NCBI GenBank assembly: GCA_910589155.1
Contig: CAJURY010000005.1
Location: 58,885-122,884, forward strand
DNA length: 64,000 nucleotides
Direction of reading: 5' to 3'
From: an uncultured Oscillospiraceae bacterium
Lineage (GTDB): Bacteria; Bacillota; Clostridia; Oscillospirales; Oscillospiraceae
This document shows positions 27,370 through 36,887 of the stretch, piece after piece. The notes beneath the pieces were generated by a model. That model saw nothing but the letters and a program-made list of their open reading frames with translations. It was not told where the DNA came from and did no database searches. The position numbers and the translations under genes are program-made. How positions within the stretch are numbered: the stretch's first letter is position 1; each line of letters begins with the position of its first letter.

Positions 27370-28160
27370 ATGCCACCTAAAGGACACGCCGTTCTGTCTG
27401 CACCGTCATCAGAGCGGCGGCTCAACTGTCCGCCCTCCGCAAGGCTCTGCGAGAACTACGAGGATAAAGGCAGCGACTATGCCGCCGAGGGTACGGATTG
27501 TCATGTCTTATGCGAGATGCGTCTGAGCACGCGCTCGGCATTCCGGCAGAAGACATCATCGAAAATCTCACCTGGCACAACTCAGAAATGGAGGACTGCG
27601 CCGAAGCCTATGCCGCCTATGTGGTAGAACTTCTGGAATCGGCAAAGCAGACCTGCTCCGATCCGCGGGTCTGTATCGAGCAGCGAGTGGACTTCTCCCG
27701 CTGGGTACAGGATGGTTTTGGAACAGCCGACTGCATCGTGATCGCCGATGGCATTATGAACATCGTTGATTACAAACACGGAAAAGGGGTCGAGGTTTCC
27801 GCAGTGGGCAATCCTCAGATGCAGCTCTACGCCTTGGGAGCATTGGAAATCTTCGATGGCATCTACGACATCGATACCGTCCACATGACCATCTTCCAAC
27901 CTCGGAAGTCCAATGTCAGCGTTTACGAGATGGAAAAAGCCGATCTGCTTGAACGGGCAGATACCGATCTGCCCCAGAAAGCGAAACTGGCTTATGAAGG
28001 TCAGGGCGATTTCCACTGCGGCGAATGGTGCCGCTTCTGCAAGGCGAAAGCCGAATGCAGAGAGCGCGCTGCCGCCAATCTGGAACTTGCTCGTTACGAA
28101 TTTGAAGCCCCAGCTCTCCTGGAAGACGATGAGATTGCCGACATTCTATGGAGGTTGTGA
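27370..28160 (+). pseudogene. Phage DUF2800 protein (RecB/PDDEXK-like), frameshifted and truncated
   Basis: The first frame (MPPKGHAVLSAPSSERRLNC, then EGTDCHVLCE) and a second frame from about 27530 (ALGIPAEDIIENLTWHNSEM to EIADIL) join into one DUF2800 protein. Loss of one base near 27532 explains the switch. DGIMNIVDYKHGKGVEV (D..DYKxG) and the CGEWCRFCKAKAECRE cysteine cluster are the nuclease and Fe-S-like features of this AddB/RecB-type family, used by phages in recombination. It then ends abruptly after ADIL, about 100-200 residues short. It is a decayed gene. Confidence 0.75.
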
Positions 28161-28164
28161 CGAC

Positions 28165-28548
28165 GTGGCTAAAGCACAGATGATGATGCCGGAGGATTTC
28201 CTCCGCAAGCTGTCAACGCTTGGAGTTAAAACAGACGAAATATCCGAAAAGGTGCTGGAAGCCGGCGGCGAGGTTGTCCTTTCTAAGGTAAAAAGCAACC
28301 TATCTGCTGTTATCGGAAGCGGCACAGCTTTTGACTCTCGTTCCACGGGTGAACTGGAACGCTCTCTCGGCTTGTCCCCTGTAAAAGTGGATAAGAACGG
28401 CAACCACGATATCAAAATCGGCTTTGCCGAGCCTCGTTCCGATGGGGACAGCAATGCAAAAATATACGGCAAGCGTATCGAAAACCATCACGGTGATCGC
28501 CTATGCAAATCCCAAGCTGTCCTCGGTCACCCTGCGCCGCACCAATGA
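28165..28548 (+). pseudogene. HK97 gp10-like head-tail protein, N-terminal fragment
   Basis: The GTG at 28165 with GGAGG about 10 nt upstream gives MAKAQMMMPEDFLRKLSTLG, then FDSRSTGELERSLGLSP and IKIGFAEPRSDGDSNA. This is the gp10/HK97 family used at the phage head-tail junction. Similarity ends at about 28460. The remaining 28 codons read through a foreign sequence in the wrong frame, so the protein is truncated at the junction with the tail-protein gene. Confidence 0.7.
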
Positions 28549-29311
28549 GATCGAAGCGGAGATGCAGTTAAAGTTTAACGGCACGATCTCCGCCATTTCC
28601 GTGGACGGAACGCAGAAAAACAGCGTCCAGTATGTGCGGTACCGTTACAAGAAGACAAGCGAAACTTCCTACAGCAGCTATACCAGCATTCTGTCCTCCA
28701 CCACCCGAAGTGGCACATCCTTCAGCTTTTCCAATCTGGAACTGCTGAATTTGGATGCAGGCTCTTCCTATGACTTCCACCTGCAGATACAGGACAGACT
28801 GTTTTCGCTGAGTTCTCTGGATGTGTATTTTGTGGTGCCGCAGGGCACGCCGCTTGTCGCTCTGCGAAAGCAGAAGGTCGGCATCAATACGCCGAATCCG
28901 CAGGCAACGCTGGATGTGGGCGGCAATATGCGGGTGAGCGGTTCACCGCTTGCCGATTTCGTCATCCAGCAAGGCGCGAGCGGTATTTGGACATACCGCA
29001 AATGGAAAAGCGGCATTGCGGAATGTTGGGGCAGAAAATCCGTATCAACGGCAATCGCAAATAACTGGGGAAATATATACACCTCCGGGGCGCTAACAGC
29101 TTTGAATGTTTCTTTCCCGTTTACTTTTACCGCCGTTCCGACCATTACGGCGAACCTTACCTGTAATGGCACAGGAGCCATTCTTATGGTGCCGGGAAGT
29201 TCGCCGTATCCATCGGTAAGTTCTACAGGCGTGTACGAATTAGCGCGTGGTTCTGCCGCATCGGGCAGCGCCACCTATTGGGTCAATTTTTATGTTATCG
29301 GAAAAGTGTGA
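28463..29311 (+). pseudogene. Siphophage DUF859-like structural protein, C-terminal fragment
   Basis: From about 28463 the frame reads YTASVSKTITVIAYANPKLS onwards through an Ig/fibronectin-like region. It then passes VGINTPNPQATLDVGGNMRV, a collar/fibre motif common at receptor-binding tail tips, and ends WVNFYVIGKV. The N-terminal two-thirds expected for this minor structural protein is missing. It is fused in a different frame to the gp10 remnant. A chimeric product could begin at ATG 28424 or 28442 but is unlikely to be functional. Confidence 0.65.
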
Positions 29312-29333
29312 TGCCGCAGGGCGTCACTTTTTT
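29308..29333 (+). terminator. Hairpin with T-run between tail gene and holin
   Basis: GTGATGCC-GCA-GGGCGTCAC followed by TTTTTT immediately after the tail-gene stop. An equivalent hairpin occurs at 60507-60539 before the paralogous holin start. Confidence 0.6.
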
Positions 29334-29362
29334 ATTATCAAATTTCAAGGAGGAACAACACA

Positions 29363-29776
29363 ATGAAAGAATTATGGACGACCATTCAGGTTATTTTCGC
29401 CGGACTCGGCGGCTGGCTCGGATGGTTCTTGGGAGGATGCGACGGCTTGCTTTTTGCGCTTGTTGCCTTTGTAGTCATCGACTACATTACCGGCATTATG
29501 TGCGCCGTAGTGGATAAGAAGCTGTCCAGCGCCGTGGGCTTTAAGGGCATTTTCAAAAAGGTGCTTATTTTTGCCCTTGTGGGCGTGGGGCATATTCTCG
29601 ACACCCGCGTCATCGGCGCAGGCTCGGTTTTGCGCACCGCCGTTATCTTCTTCTACCTTTCCAACGAGGGCATTTCGCTTCTCGAAAACGCAGGGCACCT
29701 CGGTCTGCCCATTCCGAAAAAGCTGAAATCCATACTGGAACAGCTTCATGACCACAGTGAAAAGGAGGACGAATAA
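29363..29776 (+). CDS. Phage holin (toxin-secretion/holin family, phi LC3/Cph1-like)
   Basis: A 137-residue protein starting MKELWTTIQVIFAGLGGWLG, with FLGGCDGLLFALVAFVVIDY and ITGIMCAVVDKKLSSAVGFK, then two further hydrophobic segments. This is the phage_holin_4 pattern: a membrane pore that lets endolysin reach the wall. AAGGAGG precedes the ATG at good spacing. It appears intact. The stop is 1 nt before the endolysin ATG. Confidence 0.9.
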   Translation: MKELWTTIQVIFAGLGGWLGWFLGGCDGLLFALVAFVVIDYITGIMCAVVDKKLSSAVGFKGIFKKVLIFALVGVGHILDTRVIGAGSVLRTAVIFFYLSNEGISLLENAGHLGLPIPKKLKSILEQLHDHSEKEDE

Positions 29777-29777
29777 T

Positions 29778-30122
29778 ATGGCTTACACAAACAGTTCCAT
29801 GGTGGTTTACACCAAACTCAGCCCCAATCATTCCGGGCAGAGGACCCATGCAATCGACCGCATCACGCCACACTGCGTGGTAGGACAATGCTCAGTGGAA
29901 ACGCTGGGCAATATTTTTTACCCCACATCCCGTCAGGCAAGTTCCAATTACGGCATCGGTCCCGATAGAAGAGTCGGTATGTATGTTGAGGAAAAGAACC
30001 GCTCCTGGTGTTCTTCCTCGAATGCCAACGACCAAAGGGCGATCACGATTGAATGCGCCAGCGACACCACAGAGCCGTATGCGATGAACAGAAAGGTCTA
30101 CTATAAGCAAGTGGCGTGGTGA
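29778..30122 (+). pseudogene. Phage N-acetylmuramoyl-L-alanine amidase (endolysin), N-terminal half
   Basis: MAYTNSSMVVYTKLSPNHSG starts an amidase_2 domain with ITPHCVVGQCSVETLGNIF (zinc His), SSNYGIGPDRRVGMYV and AITIECASDT. Homology stops at AMNRKVY, position about 30100 (sequence GTCTA), and a 6-codon nonsense tail follows. The missing continuation (YETLIKLCTDICKRNG...) is present on the opposite strand at 59228-59778. The lead AAGGAGG site overlaps the holin stop region. Confidence 0.85.
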
Positions 30123-30159
30123 GGGCACTTTATAAGCATTTGAGATTTCAAATAAAATA

Positions 30160-30188
30160 TTTACTTTTTGCCCTTGGTGTGTTAAAAT
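30160..30188 (+). promoter_or_regulatory. Candidate promoter of the ABC-3C cassette
   Basis: TTTACT (30160-30165), a 17-nt spacer and TAAAAT (30183-30188), 145 nt upstream of the first ABC-3C gene. It is the only good promoter-like pair in the gap between the cut endolysin and the defence genes. Confidence 0.55.
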
Positions 30189-30332
30189 ATTGAAAATGAC
30201 ATGAAAGCATACTTTGTGTCCCTATGACCACAATGCACATTATACCAGAAATACCGAAAAAGTCAGCACTGGAGCCGCTCAGACCGGTTTCTATAAAATT
30301 ACCACAAAGTTTCCAAAATGGAGGTGAGCTTG

Positions 30333-31304
30333 TTGCTAGAACTGGTTTTTGCAACAGTAGAAGCAGAAATCAAGAATGCGTTTGTAGAAGATATAAACGA
30401 TCCTGATCTGATCGAACTGTTGTATCGCGGCGTGGCAGAACCTCTCAAAATCAGCATTGTGAAAGTGCAAAGAGGAACAGCAAGCAAGATTGTAAATCGA
30501 CAGCCCGGAGGCAATCCTTTGAAAGTCATCCGAGGTAATTCGCAGAATCCAGTTGTCAAAGCGTCGATTGGAAACTTCTTTCGCCAGAACATCATTCATC
30601 GGTTCATGGCAGACATGGAGGAGGAAATTATCTTTCATCTTCGTGGCGTGATCAAAGGGGACACCAATATTTCTGACAGTAAGCGATCCGAGCTTCTTGC
30701 GTTGGGCAAGAAAGAAACGTTTGCCGAGTTCCTTGGCTATGTCTATCTGTATTCGCTTACACGAAACAATGTGCTAACGCCTGAAGCAAAGGAACGACTG
30801 AACACAGAACTTGAAGAATACAAGAGGCATCCATTGGAGGAGATCGAAGTTCCGGAGACCATCATCCATGAGGAGCGTGCCTACACAGAAGCCTTGGCTG
30901 AATGCTATTCTCAGGCTGAACACATAGCTTCCTTCTCACTGGATAACATCGGAGCCTTCCCGGAGTATGAGGAGCATCTCTCTGATCAGCGCAGGTACTA
31001 TTTTGCAGCGGAGGCTGTTCGTCGCGGAACGAGGGATATTTACAAGAAGGATGACCAATTCAATGTTCTGAAGGAAGAGACCTTTGAAGCAGTCAAAGAA
31101 ATCTGGAAACGACGAGCTTACAACGGACTTGAACGTCTCAGTAATGTGCTGATTCGTGCCGAGGAAATAAGGCCGGATCGGTGCTGGTTATGTAGAGATA
31201 CGGACTGGATTGGGATGGCGCAGAAGAAAGGAATCTGTCATTTTCTTGTAAATGACGGAAAGATCACAGGATGGACGAGGTCGAATGATGAACAAGCTGT
31301 ATAA
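30333..31304 (+). CDS. ABC-three-component system, non-ATPase protein (effector/C-terminal-domain component)
   Basis: About 323 residues. The C-terminal half (DQRRYYFAAEAVRRGTRDIY, QFNVLKEETFEAVKEIW, then NGLERLSNVLIRAEEI) resembles the conserved C-terminal domain that links effectors to ABC-3C conflict systems, which couple an SMC-like ATPase, a middle component and an effector. The N-terminal 60% is helical and not recognised as a known toxin or nuclease. TTG 30333 is the likely start, because GGAGGTG lies 6 nt upstream. The ATG at 30318 has no site. It overlaps the next gene by about 20 nt. Confidence 0.6.
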   Translation: MLELVFATVEAEIKNAFVEDINDPDLIELLYRGVAEPLKISIVKVQRGTASKIVNRQPGGNPLKVIRGNSQNPVVKASIGNFFRQNIIHRFMADMEEEIIFHLRGVIKGDTNISDSKRSELLALGKKETFAEFLGYVYLYSLTRNNVLTPEAKERLNTELEEYKRHPLEEIEVPETIIHEERAYTEALAECYSQAEHIASFSLDNIGAFPEYEEHLSDQRRYYFAAEAVRRGTRDIYKKDDQFNVLKEETFEAVKEIWKRRAYNGLERLSNVLIRAEEIRPDRCWLCRDTDWIGMAQKKGICHFLVNDGKITGWTRSNDEQAV

Positions 31305-31743
31305 TTCTACCTTCGAAAATTCCATTCGAGTTCTTCTCCTGCTGAATAAGTATGAAATGCCACAGACACTGGATATGGTCTATGTGATTGACTTCATGAC
31401 TTTGTATGGTGCGTCGCTTGGGATAACTGATCACAACCTGAACGGTGATAATGATTATAAATTCAGCGTGTTTGCATCTCACCGCGAGTGCGTAAAGGAA
31501 GCGCTGAAGGAGTTGGTTCTCAACGGAACCGCACAAGCTGTAAGTTATAAGGGCGGATTATCCTATGTGATTACTCCAGAGGGCGAGGATTTCTGTAAGT
31601 CTTTGAAAAGCGATTACGCTCAAGAATACCAGACGAATGCACAAACGGTAATTGAAATAACCGCAGGTAAATCGGAGCGTACACTCATCGCTGCCCTGTA
31701 TAAAATGTCTTCCAAATCCATTCAGGAGGAGGCCTCTCAATGA
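31285..31743 (+). CDS. ABC-three-component system middle component
   Basis: About 152 residues (MMNKLYNSTFENSIRVLLLL, DFMTLYGASLGITDHNLNGD, YVITPEGEDFCKSLKSDYA), a winged-helix-like small protein matching the ABC-3C middle component as I know it. It presumably bridges the ATPase and the effector. It overlaps the effector gene upstream and shares an ATGA overlap with the ATPase gene downstream, so all three are co-translated. Confidence 0.75.
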   Translation: MMNKLYNSTFENSIRVLLLLNKYEMPQTLDMVYVIDFMTLYGASLGITDHNLNGDNDYKFSVFASHRECVKEALKELVLNGTAQAVSYKGGLSYVITPEGEDFCKSLKSDYAQEYQTNAQTVIEITAGKSERTLIAALYKMSSKSIQEEASQ

Positions 31744-33584
31744 GACGATTTCATATAAAGCATATTGCTGCTTCTGGTGAGCAGGTCAATTATTCCTCCG
31801 TCACATTTGAAGACGGAGTCAACTTCATAGTCGGGCCTTCTAATACAGGAAAATCGTACATTATTGGCTGCATCAACTTTATGTTTGGCAGTAAGGAAAC
31901 GCCTTTTTCTATGGCAGATACTGGGTATAATACAGTCAGCATGACATTAGAGTCAGATGACGGACACACTCTGACGGCAACCAGAAAAATCGAAAACGGC
32001 GAAAACGATGAAAAGGGCTCGAATATAGTCACTGTTGATACGACACTTCCTGATGTAAATAGAACGGAATTCAAGATCTCGGATGGTTCATATAGCGATT
32101 TGCTACTCGGTCTAATTGGAATCGAGAAGCCGGTAAAAATTATTGCTACACAGGCACCAAAGGATGAGACATTGTCCATTCGCACTATTTTCCACTTCTT
32201 CTTTCTCAATGAAGATCATATTTTTGAGAAAAGGACTGCGCTTGACACACCGGATCAATCCAAAATTACGAAGAGTCTAACATCGCTGATCTACTTACTC
32301 ACTGGTGATGACTTAAAACGGTACCTTCCGGAAGTCAGTGTGGATGAGCTGGAACGAAGAGCTACCCAGAAAGCTGGAGTCATCAACTACCTGAATCGGA
32401 AAATTCAGGATTTATCCGAGCAGAAGCAGAAAATGGAGGAATCATTGGCTACTGATGCAGATATCGATATTGAGGCCAAGATTAATGAGTATGTGTCAGA
32501 GATAGAGTCTATCGAGAAGGAAATTGTGAATGCCTCCGAAGAGAGCAGGCAGCTATTGGCGCAGATTTTCTCTCTTAATGCTAGGCTTCAAGAGGCACGC
32601 TATCTTGAAAGCAGCTATAGGTCGCTGCGCTCACAATACAATTCTGATATCAAGCGCTTGATTTTCATTGTTGAAGGAGACGCTAAAGGGAAGAATCTCA
32701 GACATAAGGACAATTGCCCATTTTGTGGGCATAATATGGATGCGCAGCAGGAAGATCGTATTTCTTACGTTGATTCAGCGAGAACAGAGCTTGCACGCAT
32801 CAAATTGCAACTCGATGACTTAAAAGCCACAGAAACGGATACAGAGCGTGAAATAAAGAACCTTGAAGCGAAGTTGAAAACTCTGAACGAACAGAATGGC
32901 AAGATTACACAACTTCTGAATCAGAAACTCCGTCCTCGGGCGGCAGAACTTCGAGATGCGGTGCTGGAGTATAGGCAGATTCAGCAAATTCGTCAGCAGA
33001 TCCAGTCCATAGAATATATGTCTACGGAGCTAGGGGTGGATGTGTTTGCCAAAGAAAACGAAGAGGATGAAAAAGTCCAAAAGTTCGATGCAAAGAAAGT
33101 TTTCGATAGGGAGATTTGGAAACAGTTAAGCGATCAGATTAACGAAATGATAAAGGACTGTGAGTATACCGGGAAACCGGAATCTTGTTTGAGCTTTACT
33201 TATGCTGATGTGATGGTGGGTGGTCGTCACAAAAAGAATCAGGGCAAAGGGTATCGGGCATTCCTCAATACGCTCATGCTCTTCAACCTTATGAAGTACC
33301 TTGAGAAAAACGGGAAATATGCCTTGCATCTTTTGACTCTCGATTCACCGATTCTTTCATTAAAGGAAAAGAAATACAACATTACCGAGAAAGAAAAAGC
33401 TACCATTGGGATGCGAGAATCTTTAATACGGTACATTATTGAAAACTGTGGTGACAATCAGGTAATTATCGCAGAAAATGAGCTTCCAGAGAATGTGGAT
33501 TATTCAAAAGCTCACCAGATTGTGTTTTCCATGGAAGATGGCGACGATTTACGCTATGGTTTCCTGAGAAGTATTAGAAACTGA
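31740..33584 (+). CDS. ABC-3C SMC/Rad50-like ATPase with zinc-hook-like CxxC
   Basis: A 614-residue ATPase. The N-terminus has Walker A in VGPSNTGKSYIIGCINF. Two coiled-coil stretches (about residues 200-300 and 345-430) flank HKDNCPFCGHNMDAQ, a CPFCG element placed like the Rad50 zinc hook. The C-terminus has GKGYRAFLNTLMLFNLMKYL and a Walker B/D-loop LLTLDSPILSLKEKK. This is the sensor/motor of ABC-3C antiphage or anti-invader systems, probably DNA-binding. It is in a tight three-gene operon. The BREX genes begin 340 nt downstream. Confidence 0.82.
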   Translation: MRRFHIKHIAASGEQVNYSSVTFEDGVNFIVGPSNTGKSYIIGCINFMFGSKETPFSMADTGYNTVSMTLESDDGHTLTATRKIENGENDEKGSNIVTVDTTLPDVNRTEFKISDGSYSDLLLGLIGIEKPVKIIATQAPKDETLSIRTIFHFFFLNEDHIFEKRTALDTPDQSKITKSLTSLIYLLTGDDLKRYLPEVSVDELERRATQKAGVINYLNRKIQDLSEQKQKMEESLATDADIDIEAKINEYVSEIESIEKEIVNASEESRQLLAQIFSLNARLQEARYLESSYRSLRSQYNSDIKRLIFIVEGDAKGKNLRHKDNCPFCGHNMDAQQEDRISYVDSARTELARIKLQLDDLKATETDTEREIKNLEAKLKTLNEQNGKITQLLNQKLRPRAAELRDAVLEYRQIQQIRQQIQSIEYMSTELGVDVFAKENEEDEKVQKFDAKKVFDREIWKQLSDQINEMIKDCEYTGKPESCLSFTYADVMVGGRHKKNQGKGYRAFLNTLMLFNLMKYLEKNGKYALHLLTLDSPILSLKEKKYNITEKEKATIGMRESLIRYIIENCGDNQVIIAENELPENVDYSKAHQIVFSMEDGDDLRYGFLRSIRN

Positions 33585-33614
33585 TCACAGCTGTTGATAC
33601 ATAGGAGCAAAGCA

Positions 33615-33833
33615 ATGGAGAGAACAGTAAGTTACGATAAGCTTTGGAAAAAACTAATCGATAAAAAAATGAGTCGCACAGATTTGAAAGAAAAGAGCGG
33701 GATCAGCACGGTTTCTTTGGCAAAGCTGGGTAAAAATGAAAACCTAACAACAGCAGTGCTGGTTAAGATCTGCAATGCATTGGACTGCGATATTTCTGAA
33801 ATAATGGAAGTGATTCCAGAGAGTGTAGAATAA
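33615..33833 (+). CDS. Small Cro/C1-type HTH regulator
   Basis: 72 residues from the ATG at 33615 (AGGAG 7 nt upstream): MERTVSYDKLWKKLIDKKMS, GISTVSLAKLGKNENL, ICNALDCDISEIME. It is a minimal XRE fold with no other domain. It lies between the ABC-3C cassette and the BREX operon and may regulate either. The upstream in-frame ATG at 33594 lacks a ribosome site. Confidence 0.85.
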   Translation: MERTVSYDKLWKKLIDKKMSRTDLKEKSGISTVSLAKLGKNENLTTAVLVKICNALDCDISEIMEVIPESVE

Positions 33834-33925
33834 AGCAATAAGTCCGTTTTTTAGGACACAACTGCGAGCATAATCAAAAGAGACAGCATTACTTTTAATG
33901 TGCAGAAGAAGGAATCCGAATAACC

Positions 33926-36885
33926 ATGCCAAGGCAAATAGCATTTACAGAACATGAAGCAGCGCTTCTTTTGGATGCATATCTGAAAATGCTGTCAGGT
34001 GAGAAAGGCCGGATGGAGTCCGTCCGTGAGTGTTCTTCGCAGCTCCGACAGATGGCGGTGAATGCAGGAACAAGAATTGATGATGTTTATAGAAATGTAA
34101 ATGGCATATCATTTCAGATGGCAAGTATGGAGTCTGCTTATCAGGGCCATACGATCATGAAACCTGCGACTCGTCTGTTTACAGGCATGGTTTTTCTTTA
34201 TCGAAACGATTCTGCACGTTATCAGCAACTGCTCAAGGAGGCGAAAGACATGGCGGGTATAAAAGTGGATAATGAAGCCGTGTTTATGGCATGGCTCGCC
34301 GAAAATGTCTCTGGCGAACAGCTCTCAGAGCTTTATCTGGCGTTCCAAGAAATCGAGCAACAAGCCAAGAAGGTTAAAACTGTCAGGACTTCTCTATATG
34401 AGAGACTTGATTTCTCCTCTGTTAAGAAGATCAAGGCAAGTATTGAGTCGAGTAAGATATTTAAATTTACGCATAAAAAGCAGTGGGGGCGTATCGTTTC
34501 CGCAATGAATTACTTGCTCCAGTTTGCCAGCCAAAAGGCGGAGGAGGAAGATCAGAAAGCGGCTCAAGTTGTGGTGCCCGAATCCGCAAAGAAGCCAGAG
34601 ATTGTTTTCGCTCAGGATAATGGCATGGTTATAACTCACAAAGAGATATGCCAGTCAGAGAATGAAGTGCCAATAGCGGTAGGTCATTTAGACACGACTA
34701 CCACAATTAACTTTAATCGTATTGAGTCGATGGCTTTCTCAAAACCGACAGCGCTTTCATATTTCGGCGATGTGAAACCTGAAACATCTTGGAAAGGCTT
34801 GTATGTTGATGCATGTAGATCCTTGTTGGAAGATTACCCTGAAGTCTTTTCAAGGCTCAAAAAGGAAAGCTTATATGGTTTAGGAAAGACGTGGCTCGTA
34901 GATGAAGAACACCTTCAGTTACTTGCCGTTCCGAAGAAAATCAATGATACCTATTTCGTGGAGACCAACCGCAACGCATCCGATCTGGTTAAGAGCCTGA
35001 AGTGGCTCTTAGATGAGTGCTCTGTGGATTATGAAAACGTCATAATCACATGTATAAGCAAGGAAGAGAAAAACGTAGTGTCTACTTCTTTGCCTGCGTC
35101 AGTGTCTATTTCTCAAAAGAAACAATACTACCGGGAAGACAAAGAGAATTTCTATCACTGGCTCCAAGATGATCAGCATATGGCCGAAGGTACGTGCCGC
35201 AGTTATGTATCAGCCATCAGGAGTGCCGAGCGTTTTGCCGAAGAACACGGTCTTGAATCTCGCAAGCTTTATACAAGTGATTCTAAAGTCGCAAAGGCAA
35301 CAGCTGATGAGCTGTTCACGAATGCGGAATTCATACAGCACAACAATGATCAGCATAACCGCTTCCGGGCAGCAATCACAAAGCTTCTCACTTTCTATGG
35401 AAGTGACTGGAGCCCAAGTAAAAAACAGCCGTCAAGAGTCGAAGAGCCTCGTCCTTCAAAGCGATCTGAAGTGACCTTGGACTTAACCCCGTACACAACA
35501 ATTCTTGTCGAACATTTTCCGAAGGGCTATCGCTTGGAGTCCGCTCTGGACATGAAGCGGTTGCGCAGATACTACGAAGAACTGACCGGAAAGGCGCTTG
35601 ACGTTGATCAAGCACAGATCGAGAGTACCATAAGGGATTGCGGCATCGTTTATGATGGTAGGCTTTATATGCCTCAAAATATGCTGAGCGAGGAAATGAA
35701 AGATCAAATTCTTTCCTTCATAGACAGGTGTTTTGAAGAAGGCCGGTCAGCAGTTTACTATGAGGCGATCTCAAGGAATTTTCAGAAGAGCTCCTCGACC
35801 ACAACATTTACAATTCCGATATGCTGAAAGCGTATCTGGTGCATTATGTTTCAGACCGGTATTACATAGGTCGTAGTTATTTGTCTACGGAAGTACGTGC
35901 GGAGATCGACCCTATAGACGAAGTACGGCAATGCTTGAAGCAGTACGATACTCCTGTGCAGGTAGATGAGCTCTGCGATTCGCTTTCTCATATTACAGAA
36001 GACCGTGTCCGTTTTATTTTGGGATCGAATGGCGAATTTGTACGTAACAGTAAGGGTGAATACTTCCATGTTGATTCACTGGATTTGACAGAGGAAGAAC
36101 TCGAAAATATAGCTGAGATTATTGAGGCTGCGGTCGAGAAGCACGAATTCATCAGCGGAAATGAGCTCTACGATGCAATCCAAAACAAGTACCCATACAC
36201 TTTTGAGAAAAACGCTGTCTTCTCTGTGATTGGGTGGAGAGATGCATTGAAATATAAGCTTGCTGATCGGTTCTCCTTTGTAGGCAACATTGTTAGCAGA
36301 GCCGGAACGTCATTATCGATGAGCGATGTTTTCACTGAATACGGCAAGGGGCGACAGCGATTTTCTCTCGATGAGCTGGAGCAGTTTGCAGACAGCATTG
36401 GGACGACAATTTACTTTGATTCGCTGTATACAAACGCAATTCGAATTAGTCACCAGTGGTTTGTTTCCAAGGACAGTGCAAGGTTCTCAGTGAAGGAAAC
36501 CGATGCCGTTCTTGAACGTTTCTGCGATAGTAACTACATGCCGATTAGTGCTGTGACCGAGTTCGCAGTACTCCCAGATGCCGCTTTCCCGTGGACGGAG
36601 TATTTGCTGGAGCAGTATATTGCCTTCTTCAGTGAAAAGTTTTATCTGATGCACGGCAACTATAACAAGAACTGTGCTGTCGGAGCGATTGTACGAAAGA
36701 CCTGCCAATTTAGTTCTTTCGATGAGCTGGTGATAGATATTCTCGCACATAGCGACATTCCGCTCCGAAAAAAAGAGGCACTGGATTACCTTGCGGAGAA
36801 TGGCTACATTGCGCGTCGATCCTATACAAACATCGAGGAACTTATGATTAGTGCAAGAGCACAGCGAAATCAAAAGGAGAAATAA
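33926..36885 (+). pseudogene. Large winged-helix-rich protein of unknown function heading the BREX operon (1-nt frameshift)
   Basis: Two frames (33926-35827, 633 aa; 35821-36885, 354 aa) form one protein of about 985 residues. Near 35770 the sequence GCGATCTCAAGG needs one extra T to continue as AIFKEFSEELLDHNIYNSD into the second frame. The N-terminal domain starts FTEHEAALLLDAYLKMLSGE. A SAM-like segment at about residues 400-480 resembles the N-terminal domain of tyrosine recombinases. The C-terminal part repeats winged-helix-like units (VQVDELCDSLSHITEDRVRF; RKKEALDYLAENGYIARRSY). I know no name for it. Its stop is 2 nt before the brxP ATG, so it belongs to the BREX transcript. Confidence 0.6.
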
Positions 36886-36887
36886 AA

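Noticed and set aside
27582..28016. A 144-residue minus-strand ORF inside DUF2800
   Set aside because: It is antisense to the well-supported DUF2800 frame, has no ribosome site and shows no domain.
30096..30105. Attachment-site core for insertion of the defence island into the endolysin gene
   Set aside because: A simple insertion would leave both endolysin halves in the same orientation. They are on opposite strands, so inversion is the better explanation, and only 5 bp are shared.
30105..30170. Minus-strand reading that seems to extend the LRR scrap (…LLIVD) when the block is re-inverted
   Set aside because: The re-inverted frame is open for a short way, but the added residues do not match the expected repeat and tail spacing. 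Chance cannot be excluded, so it is not used as evidence for the inversion.
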